From contig NC_134033.1 in assembly GCF_964204645.1 (NCBI RefSeq), forward strand, positions 15,626,155-15,690,154: a stretch of DNA of 64,000 nucleotides. Direction: 5' to 3'. Below the pieces are notes generated by a model. The model saw only the letters and a program-made list of their open reading frames with translations, had not been told where the DNA came from and made no database searches. Below are positions 56,001-64,000 of the stretch, piece by piece. How positions within the stretch are numbered: the stretch's first letter is position 1; each line of letters begins with the position of its first letter. Origin of the DNA: Tubulanus polymorphus (taxonomy: Eukaryota > Nemertea > Palaeonemertea > Tubulaniformes > Tubulanidae). The position numbers and the translations under genes are program-made.

Positions 56001-56971
56001 CCTACTTTCGAGGTTCAGTTGTATGATACATGTATATAGTGCAAGTATATCATGTTTCGTAGCATAACTATAGGAACTCGAAACATCACAGTGAGATTTC
56101 ACAACACGGATTCTATTCTGGATACAGGGAGCAAACATCGAAAACGTCGTTAGGCCATTTTTCGATTGTGACGCCACTTTTAGAGGAACAAGCTAAAAAC
56201 AAGGATGTTTTATGGTTTCATAATAATACCGTCCCAACTTTCGAAAAAAAGATATTTTATTTAAGATACTTCTTCGTCCTAAGTTGATAATGATTTCATT
56301 TGAGATTTTTGACGAATGTTTTATACAAATCATCGAATATTTCTTTACACAAACAACGCTAAGAATATAGTTTTCTTTTTCATTGAAGCCAATGGAACGA
56401 GTTTAGCACCGTTAATCCTCACTTTAACAATGGTGGGGATGTATTTAATATCGTGTTCGTTTTCATTGGCATATCTGTACGGCAAGGAAATCTATCCGAC
56501 CAGTACCAGGTAAAACAATGCCAACTTCTTCAACCGTTAATGAATGTGTTTGGTGATTCGTTTTCCTTTTTTTTAGAAATAGTGGAATGGGTTTGTCTTC
56601 CGTTTGTGCTAGAGTTGGAGGAATGTTGGCGCCGTTTGCAGGATATATGGTCTGTAATATTGAAGAACAAGCCTTTGTCACTGATTGAGTTCAATTCGTT
56701 TATTAGGCTTTTATTGCTGTTGTAGGTAACTAAGATTTACTGGTTTCCGGGAGTATTTCTAGGCTCTATATCTATAATCATCGGTCTACTGGTATTATAC
56801 CTTCCTGAACCGCTTGGACGTCCAATACCGCAGAAAATCGCGGACATGGATTCCTGGACGCGTCAACGATATCGACCGCCAACAGACGACAACATGGCCG
56901 ACGAGCAACTTCCGGCGTTATTGAAAGAACGTGAACAAGAGGAAGATGGTCGAAATAACTCCGTTGTTTAG
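53048..56971 (+). CDS. SLC22-family transporter, copy S2
   Basis: Ten exons: 53048-53222, 53371-53561, 54032-54262, 54434-54865, 55100-55203, 55451-55585, 55676-55761, 56389-56509, 56577-56649 and 56726-56971, giving 597 aa with the same phases as S1. The N-terminus is MATDGSSVGEGTVIYISEVD. Exon 2 codes for the same loop as S1, with three glycosylation sites; exon 3 has PLADWFGRK; exon 4 has ESIPWLIGRGR. Exon 5 begins RAPPAGSVDKK, so its acceptor lies four codons earlier than in S1. Exon 9 ends before GTCTGT, a usable but non-consensus donor shared with S3. There are no internal stops, so it is likely functional. Past the exon 4 donor the frame stays open for 27 codons, conserved with S3. It is closer to S3 than to S1 in introns and flanks. 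Confidence 0.93.
53863..53930. repeat. Hairpin element CCTCGCTTGCCAGG in SLC22 S2 intron 2
   Basis: CTATATGGACGTCCTCGCTT and GCCAGG pair with CCTGGCAAGCGATGAAGCTATAG around ATTGCCTCCAGA. The same element is in S3 intron 2 (58506-58572). Single arms occur at 33776-33793 and 63368-63384. Confidence 0.7.
55245..55320 (+). repeat. tRNA-derived SINE-like sequence in SLC22 S2 intron 5
   Basis: A tRNA-like stretch with A-box-like GCTGCTCAGTGGGATAAGG and B-box GGGTTCGAGTCC (55303-55314). The paralogous position in S3 (59928-60003) carries the same element, while S1 lacks it, so it entered before the S2/S3 split. The terminal arms do not pair as in an active tRNA gene. Confidence 0.55.
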
Positions 56972-57901
56972 TCCTGGGTTTTATTCATTTCTGAAAAACC
57001 GATTTGTTGATTCAAATTATTAGTTCAATTTATTTTATTTCAAATGTATGACTCATATATACATATACCTATAATAGAAAATATATTTCATAAATTTCTT
57101 TCGCTGATTGATTGTGGAATTAGTAGTAACATAGTTTATATATCACTGATAGAGACACGATTCTGAGAGACTATGGAGCCCGTCCGGTTGTGACACGGTG
57201 AAAAATAAGTATATCTTTTTTTCGTTCGAACGAAATTTTTTGGTAGGAACGAAATCTGTTTCGTTCGAACGAAATGTTTTTTCGTGGGAACAAACTAGTC
57301 ATTTTGACAGAAAGAAATATATTTTTAATGATAGGCTATTCCCCTTCGAACTTTTCGTTCGAACGAAAGGATGATTTGGTTCCAACGAAAAACTTTTCGT
57401 TGCCACGAAAAGAGTATTTCGTTCCAACGAAAACCATTTCGTTCAAACGAGACATATTTCGTTCCCACGAAGGACATTTCGTTTGAACGAAAAGATTATT
57501 TCTTTCCCACGAAAACAATATACATCTTTTTTTACCATGTCACCTCCGGGGTTTCTTAAGAGCCATATCGATTAACGGTAAATGATGCTGCTTTCCCTAC
57601 AGCTTGTCATTTCACCAACAGCTTACGTATTGGACGTATCGCTGGGAAAGATTAGATGAAATTAGGTTAAATGATGATTAGAATACAAAAGCAATGACTT
57701 CCCGTCGTCAATGAATATAATCATGAGTAATGGTTTAAATGTATTTATATGAAGAGTATTTCGTAATGTATACGCATTTACCATTAGCATAACAACTGCC
57801 TTTGTCAGCTTGGGTTCTTTTTAAATTTTCATCCTATTTGAATTAGATTATATTCCAATAGGTTATATCCAGACAGTTGACGCCTTCCATCGAATTCAGT
57901 A
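56972..57901. other. SLC22 S2-S3 spacer with foldback element and S3 promoter
   Basis: No PAN gene is present here, unlike the S1-S2 spacer. 57165-57569 is the GTTCGAACGAAA foldback element. 57782-57901 is the conserved SLC22 5' block ending ATCGAATTCAGTA just before the ATG. Confidence 0.65.
57165..57569. repeat. Foldback element with many TTCGTTCGAACGAAA-type words, copy 1
   Basis: Outer ends GACTATGGAGCC...GTGACACGGTGAAAAA and TTTTTACCATGTCACC...TCCGGGGTTTCTTAAGAG are loosely inverted. The interior is an array of GTTCGAACGAAA, TTCGTGGGAACG and TTCGTTCCAACGAAA words. Copy 2 is at 62031-62919. Flanking sequence outside the ends is also homologous, so it travelled with the gene duplication. 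Confidence 0.7.
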
Positions 57902-60900
57902 ATGGCGACTGACGGGTCCTCGGTTGGTGAAGGTACCGTAATTTATATCTCCGAAGTGGACAACGTTTTGAAAGCCGTATCGATTTACGGGAAACGATGG
58001 TTGTACACGACTTACGCGATGTTGTCGGTTTCGACTTGCTCACTGACTGCTTTCCACATGTTCGCAATCGCTTTTATAGGTAAATTTATCCACTAAGGCC
58101 GCGCTATATATAAAAATTAGATTGAGGATAATAATAAAGTTGAATGTATCATCTAGATCGGATAGATTTTATTTGCGAATATTTCTTCCTCGAATTTTGT
58201 AATTCGCAAATGAATTTCAACGTATCGTCGCAACAGGTGGACTTCCCGATGACTATCACTGTCGAGTGGGCGCCAATCAATCGATACCTCAGATTTATAA
58301 AGATGGTAAATGGACGAATGATAAATGTCGTATGTACAAGAATGAATCTAGTGGTGATAATCAGACGATACCGTGTAATAATGGATGGGTTTATTATACC
58401 GATTATGAAAGCACCATCGTTACCGAGGTAGGGACATTATCAGTGATCAGTCTATTGCGTTTGAAATAAACAAATGTACACTTTTCTGCTTCGGCGGGTG
58501 TGATCACTATACGGTCATCCTCGCTTGCCAGTGTTTGATTGCCTCCAAAACCTGGCAAGCGAGGATGCTATAGTTCAACTCCAACAAACTTAGCTGCAAA
58601 ACTTAATTAATTCAAAATCCGAAGAAACGATGAAATTATAGCTCCATTTTTTCAGAAGTTTCTTACTTTCTGCTTGCAGTGGGATCTGGTGTGTGACAGG
58701 GACTATTTACCTCAAATGGCGCAGACTATTTTTTTCGTCGGTACTTTGGTCGGAGCCGGAAGTCTGTCGCCGTTAGCTGATTGGTTGGGACGTAAAACGG
58801 TCCACATCGGCTCACTGATTGGAATCGCAGTTTTTGGAATTGTAGTGATATTTTCACCCAATTATACAATGTTTGCCGTGATGAGATTTCTATCCGGAAT
58901 TTGTCAACAGGTTTGAATTTCATAAATTTCACGATCCAGTTAAACCCAGTTATAGGTTAAGATTTCACCCGACTAGAGCCAAATTGTGGAGCTGGTATCA
59001 TTTCTCCGTGTTTAACTATGGGTCATCTAAGTTCCTTCTGATAAATGATTCCGTTTTCAATTTGATTATGATTATATCTATTCTAGGGTATCGCACTGTC
59101 TGGGAATGTTATGGTTTTTGAAATGTTCCATAAAAAGAATAGATACCTATTCACTCTCGCGTTAACAATCGGCTGGTCATTAATGGTCGTGTTGCTTGCA
59201 GTGTTCGCCTTCTTAGTTCGAGATTGGAAGCATTTACAACTGCTGATCTCGATTCCGGGTTTATTAGCAATTTTCGGTATTTGTTGTCTTACCGAATCGA
59301 TACCGTGGCTGATCGGCCGAGGTCGAATCGTCGAGGCCGAACAGATTTTAAGGAAAGTAACGAAAGGTCCCGAGATCAAACTGTCGGTTCCGGGTGACGG
59401 ATTTCCAGAAGAAGTGACATCGAATATAAGAAGAAAAAAGAGTTTGAAAACTGAAATAACGAAACGGATGAAAACTTTGAGACGAAAATGTTGCGAATCA
59501 AAACGGAATTCTCACTCTGTACGTAATTTTGTCTATCCAAATTCACACTTACGTGTCCCGTGTTGGTCACAAATTAAAGAAGTCTCAGAACTAAAATTTT
59601 GAACATTTCATCGAATCCCAAGCATGCTATGCAACAAGCTAGCACCATTCCCGTTGATATAAAATATTTCAAATAGATTTAATTGTTCGAAGTCTATTCG
59701 TATACGCAGATTACTGTTGTCAACATACGTAGGTTTTAAATTAAGTACGTTGGATGATATCTATTTGCAGCGTGCGCCCCCTGCTGGCAGTGTGGATGAA
59801 AAGCGCGAAACTTTGTGGGACGTAATGAAACATCCTCGTTTACGTTGGTATTCAATAATCATGTGTCTAATGTGGTAAGCAACTAGAAATCTAACCGCTG
59901 TTCAGTTCGGCTGTCATTAAAGGAATGGCCTTTAGTAGCTCGATGGGATAAGGCACGATGTTGTTGCATCGTGCCGAATGACAATTGGGTTCGAGTCCTG
60001 ATGGCTGCTTACAGTTCGCGGACTGCAACGTCTGAAGAAGAAGGCGGTCCCGTCGTTAATCTAAATGAGCAATCCAATAGGAGGGATCGTAACATAAATT
60101 GTTACCTACATTTTGGGAGTCTATCTTCAACAGGTTGAATTCATCGATTGGTTATTACGGAATTACTTTGAGCGCCACGTCTCTAGTCGGAAACAGATAT
60201 CTGAATTTCAGTTTGGTCGTACTCGCCGAAGCTCCGAATTTCATCTATACAAGTACCATGTCGACAAAGTAGGCAGTGATGATTCTGTAAAAAGTAGAAT
60301 TCATTCCGAATCAAAATACAAACTAGTCATAGATTTGTTGATCGCCATTATTTATAGGGCTGGTCGTCGTATTGCTTCGTCTATTGCCCAGGTTGCTGGA
60401 GGAGTTGCGCTCATCATTGTGGCTTTCATACCAAAAACACTTAGTAAGTTTATATTCAACTCGTAAAGTTAATCTGAATGTGAGATGTAGAATAGCCGCG
60501 TTAACCATGCTGTTGGTACGGGTATTGCCTTATAAGTTAAATAGGGTTTTCTGTTGTCTGAAAGTTTAGCCAGGATAATTTTATCTTTGACGGTAGATTA
60601 TGTTTTGATATTTCAAATCGTAATTGATATTTATTTGCCAGGTCATTTTTAGCTAAGAACACATATATCTGTATATGTTTTATTTCAAACGAAATCAAGC
60701 GAACCTGTAGCCTGTCTCCACGTAAACTGCTCTGAAAGTGTTGGATCCTTATCAATCCCTGATTGATCAATCATTAATCTTGTATTTATTCACAAAAAAG
60801 TTAAACTCAAATTTTTGGTGTAATTGCCAATGGTTACTTCATGTTTTCAATGAGGACAACAATTCAAACTTAACCGTTTTAGGCTTAAACTTTTTCGTGA

Positions 60901-61632
60901 AACTGGGCCCTGATGATTATTTTGTGTGAAATTTTTGAGACGTATGTTCTATACAATTTATCGAATATTTATTTATATAAACAACGCGCCAAGTAATTTA
61001 GTTTCTTTTTTATTAAAGCGAATGGAACGAGTTTAGCACCGTTAATCCTCACTTTTACAATGATCGGGGTGTATTTCATAACGTGTTCGTTTTCATTGGG
61101 ACATCTGTACAGCACAGAAATCTATCCGACCAGTACCAGGTAAAACAATGCAAACTTCAAACAAAAATCAACCGTTCATGAAAACCGTTCGGAAAGGTTT
61201 CTTGTTTGGTGATTCGTCTTAAGTTCCTTCTTTCAGAAATAGTGGTTTAGGTTTGTCTTCCGTTTGTGCTAGAGTTGGAGGAATGTTGGCGCCGTTTGCG
61301 GGATATATGGTCTGTAATATTGAAGAACAAGCCTTTGTCACTGATGAATTGAGTTCAATTCGTTTATTAGGCTTTTATTGCTGTTGTAGATGACGAAGAT
61401 CTACTGGTTTCCGGGAGTATTTCTAGGCTCTGTATCTATAATCGTCGGTCTACTGGTATTATACCTTCCTGAACCGCTTGGACGTCCAATACCGCAGAAA
61501 ATCGCCGACATGGATTCCTGGACGCGTCAACGATATCGACCGCCAACAGACAACATGGCCGACGAGCAACTTCCGGCGTTATTGAAAGTACATGAACAAG
61601 AGGATGATGGTCGAAATAACTTCGTTGTTTAG
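57902..61632 (+). CDS. SLC22-family transporter, copy S3
   Basis: Ten exons: 57902-58079, 58237-58427, 58680-58910, 59087-59518, 59771-59874, 60134-60268, 60358-60443, 61019-61139, 61237-61309 and 61390-61632, giving 597 aa. It begins MATDGSSVGEGTVIYISEVD. Exon 2 is identical to S2 except for three bases near its end (one changes Gln to Glu). Exon 3 has PLADWLGRK; exon 8 reads GHLYSTEIYPTSTR where S1 has LYGQEIYPTSTR and S2 LYGKEIYPTSTR. The donor after exon 6 is GTAGGC, weaker than in S1 and S2, and the exon 7 acceptor is shifted in base content (AAGGCTGG rather than AAATTGG). Intron 7 has gained a GGGCCCAGTTTCAC palindromic element absent from S2. Frame and phases are intact, so it is likely functional. 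Confidence 0.92.
58506..58572. repeat. Hairpin element CCTCGCTTGCCAG in SLC22 S3 intron 2
   Basis: ACTATACGGTCATCCTCGCTTGCCAG pairs in part with CCTGGCAAGCGAGGATGCTATAG. Paralogous to the S2 copy at 53863-53930; the stem is better preserved here. Confidence 0.7.
59928..60003 (+). repeat. tRNA-derived SINE-like sequence in SLC22 S3 intron 5
   Basis: TAGCTCGATGGGATAAGGCA (A-box region) and GGGTTCGAGTCC (B-box). Same place and wording as 55245-55320 in S2. Confidence 0.55.
60788..60909. mobile_element. Palindromic GGGCCCAGTTTCAC-family element in SLC22 S3 intron 7
   Basis: Nearly full match to 28340-28470: CACAAAAAAGTTAAACTC, TTGCCAATGGTTACTTCATG, GAGGACAACAATTCAAAC and TTTTTCGTGAAACTGGGCCC. 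The left end lacks the GGGCCCAGTTT. S2 has nothing similar at this place, so it is a recent insertion or a loss in S2. Confidence 0.85.
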
Positions 61633-62030
61633 TCTTGGGTTTTATTCTTTACTCTCAAACCGATTTTTCAATTCACAACTATTAATTCAATTTAATATCT
61701 TATTTGAAATTTATGACTCAGATATACGTATACCGAAAGAATATCTTGTTGTTACGTTTATTTCTTTCGTTGATTGACGTTGAATATCCGCACTTGAAGA
61801 ACATAACCAACTTATCAGTTGAAACATCGGGCGTTGCGAACGTGTTTGATAATCAGTTCGTTCTCGTTATTTTATTATCATATCAATCGTTGTCCTCGTA
61901 TATCAGGCGTCTGCGACATTTGTAAACGCTCCGGAGAGATGTCTTACTATACGGTAAGATATATCGATCTGGAGTTTCTCAATCATTGGTTAGTAGTAAC
62001 GCAGTCTATATCACTGAAGTAGACAATTTT

Positions 62031-62919
62031 GAGAGACTACGGAGCCCCGTTGGTGACATGGTGAAAAAAAAAATTTCTGCGGGAATGAAATAATCTTTCC
62101 GTTCGAACGAAAAGTTCTTCGTGGGAACGAAAAGTTTTTCGTGGGAACGAAATCTTTTTTTATGGTTGATAATTTCCCCTGGCCTACTGTTCCCATGGAG
62201 TTAGTAACACAGATTATAAAAGAGATCCGAACCATTCGGCAGTCATCGACTGATTCCATGACTACTTAATATCAATTAATCCGTCATCTACGTTACTAAC
62301 CGTCATTGTTGATTATAACAGAATGTTTTCTGGATCCAACATTACGTATCTACTTGTGGATCTATCACGGATTTGGAATTATAGAACTGAGTCTTACATC
62401 TCAATAAAGTATTACCTCACGTGACCATAGCCCTTGACGTTCATGCATTCTGGTCGAAAACTGTAGCATTCCTCCTTGTGAGAATATCGCTCCCCCCAAA
62501 GGGGTATATTTCTGGGCTGGGTTGCAGTCTCAATGAGTCTAGGGGTTGTTATTCTGGGTCAATTTGTAGGGGGTTTATATTGTCTGAGGGGTAATTTTCC
62601 AAAAGGGGTTATTGTCTTTGGAAGGCATTTATAGGGACTATCGTCTGGAGGTAATAAGACCGAGTCGTGAGCGTTAGGTTAGGATTTGGATTAGATTCCA
62701 CAGTGTTCGAATAAAAAAACAATAATTTTCTCTTCACACGTTTTTCGTTTTCAAGGAATAGTTATTTTGTTCCGACGAGAAGATCATTTTGATGCCAACG
62801 AAAAACTGTTCGTTCCGACGAAAAGATTATTTCGTTCCCAGGAAAAATATTTCGTTCGAAAGAAAATCTATATTCATCTTTCAACCGTTCACCTCCGGGG
62901 CTCCTTAAGAGCCATATTG
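62031..62919. repeat. Foldback element with TTCGTTCGAACGAAA-type words, copy 2 (enlarged)
   Basis: Outer ends GAGACTACGGAGCCCCG and CACCTCCGGGGCTCCTTAAG, better matched inverses than in copy 1. The GTTCGAACGAAA words are split by about 560 bases of unrelated sequence (about 62165-62730), which suggests an insertion or a longer parental form. Confidence 0.65.
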
Positions 62920-62947
62920 AATAACGGTAAACGATGCCTTCCCGGCA

Positions 62948-63187
62948 GGGCCACCTTCGGTTTTCGGAGTTAGTCGACTATAGTCGAACTAAATGAAACC
63001 GAATGTCCGTTAGTCGGAACTATAGTCCGGAAATGGTCGACCACGCAATTGAGCACGGTCGCTACAGTTCTGACCTAGGTTCAAGATGCCCGACACTGTG
63101 AAATACGTTACGACCGAACTATAGTGTGTTCGGCTATTAGTTCCGACCACTAGTCGACTAGCTACGAAAACCGAACTTGGCCCAGGC
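62948..63187. repeat. Palindromic TCGGTTTTCG-family element
   Basis: Left end GGGCCACCTTCGGTTTTCGG, right end ACGAAAACCGAACTTGGCCC. Several GTCGACTA words lie inside. A shorter relative is at 28195-28340. Confidence 0.8.
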
Positions 63188-63575
63188 TGCCGTTTGATCA
63201 ACAGCTGTCCCGTTAGATGGCGAATGCGTCAGCTGGCCCAAATTTTAATTAAATTTGATCTAGATTTTTACCTTTCCATATCATTATTCACATAATTTTT
63301 TTTTTAAACTTAGATTGTGCATTATGGTTCACATATGGCACAATTTTCAATTCAGCGCTACCTGGTGGATCCTCGCTTGCCACGAGCAGAATCCCGATCC
63401 CATTACGACATCTAGAGCGGGATAGCTCGTACAGCATGGGTTCTCTAGTCTACGCTTCTATGATTGGCTATCGTTCTGTGCTCGGTTAAACGATACCAGG
63501 TCGCCAATGAATTCAAACACGAGTAATGGTTAATGTATTTATATGAAGAGTATTTGGTAATGTATACGCATTCAA

Positions 63576-63693
63576 CATTAGCATAACAACTGCCTTTGTC
63601 AGCTTGGATTTTTTAAATTTTCATCCTATTTGAATTAGATTATATTCTAATAGGTTATATCCTGACAGTTGACGCCTTTCATCGAGTTCAGTA
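63576..63693 (+). promoter_or_regulatory. Conserved SLC22 5' block before S4
   Basis: CATTAGCATAACAACTGCC, TTTGTCAGCTTGG, TTTTCATCCTATTTGAATTA, GGTTATATCC and CAGTTGACGCC match the blocks before S3 and (less well) S2. It is probably promoter plus 5' UTR. Confidence 0.5.
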
Positions 63694-63871
63694 ATGGCGA
63701 CTGACGGGTCCTCGGTTGGTGAAGGTACCGTAATTTATATCTCCGAAGTGGACAACGTTTTGAAAGCCGTATCGATTTACGGTAAACGATGGTTGTACAT
63801 GACTTACGCGATGTTGTCGGTTTCGACTTGCTCACTGACAGCTTGGCACATGTTCGCAATCGCTTTTATAG
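63694..63871 (+). CDS. SLC22-family transporter, copy S4 (first exon only; cut by window edge)
   Basis: The first exon reads MATDGSSVGEGTVIYISEVD and onward through DNVLKAVSIYGKRWLYMTYA to FIG. It ends at the GTAAAT donor at 63872, in phase 1, exactly as in S3, and is nearly identical to S3 exon 1. The sequence to 64000 is the start of intron 1 and matches S3 intron 1. The remaining nine exons should lie to the right of the window, so whether the gene is intact cannot be judged. Confidence 0.88.
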
Positions 63872-64000
63872 GTAAATTCATCCACCATGGCCGCGCTATA
63901 TATAAAGATTAGATTGAGGATAAAAATGAAGTTGAATGTATAATCTAGAGAAAATAGATTTTATTTGCGAATATTTCTTTCTCGAATTTTAAAATTCACA

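Larger units (their letters stand above)
61633..63693. other. SLC22 S3-S4 spacer
   Basis: No gene seen. It contains the second GTTCGAACGAAA foldback element (62031-62919), a TCGGTTTTCG palindromic element (62948-63187), a CCTCGCTTGCCA arm (63368-63384) and the S4 5' block (63576-63693). Confidence 0.65.

Noticed and set aside
56972-57901. PAN-gene remnant between S2 and S3
   Set aside because: I looked for the conserved 3' exon words (for example the sequence coding for CRLYGYQY) and the leader exon in this spacer and in 61633-63693 and found none.

Overview
This window comes from an animal genome, most likely a marine invertebrate and possibly a lophotrochozoan (low confidence on the clade). 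Genes are split by GT-AG introns of a few hundred bases to 6 kb. Intergenic and intronic DNA is crowded with short palindromic (MITE-like) elements, minisatellites and tRNA-derived SINE-like sequences. The gene families (ITM2/BRICHOS, glycogenin, rhodopsin-type GPCR, SLC22, PAN domain) are metazoan. I assembled exons by hand from splice sites, reading phase and family similarity. There is no transcript support.

Layout. 546-3414 (+): the last five exons of an ITM2/Bri BRICHOS protein; its 5' exon lies off the left edge. 6847-24941 (+): a nine-exon glycogenin gene coding for 616 aa, with a 6.2 kb first intron, an 18-nt microexon and a long charged linker. About 30.5-33.1 kb (+): a TATA-driven gene for a secreted Gly/Tyr/Asn-rich protein of 216 aa. 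34873-35931 (-): an intronless class A GPCR of 352 aa with unusual signature residues. From 36.9 kb to the right edge lies a tandem array of two interleaved families. On the minus strand are three copies of a 294-aa secreted or membrane-anchored protein made of an unrecognised Cys-containing domain plus a C-terminal PAN/apple-like module. On the plus strand are four copies of an SLC22-type transporter (three complete, the fourth cut by the edge) and a relic of a fifth.

The most interesting part is this array. A minus-strand PAN gene and a plus-strand SLC22 gene lie head to head, and SLC22 3' ends face the 3' end of the next PAN gene. A 65-bp SLC22 last-exon fragment sits just beyond the stop of the second PAN gene, where a full transporter would be expected. 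The unit was therefore copied as a cassette, after which the transporter continued to duplicate alone. SLC22 exons 2, 6 and 10 are far more alike between copies than the other exons, which suggests mosaic gene conversion. All three PAN genes carry related CRE/ETS-like motif clusters in intron 1.

At the repeat level, at least four palindromic element families share GGGYCC-type outer ends followed by CAGTT or similar. Two minisatellites, in glycogenin introns 1 and 8, appear to be amplified from the ends of such elements. The 39-bp one also has a four-unit higher-order structure.
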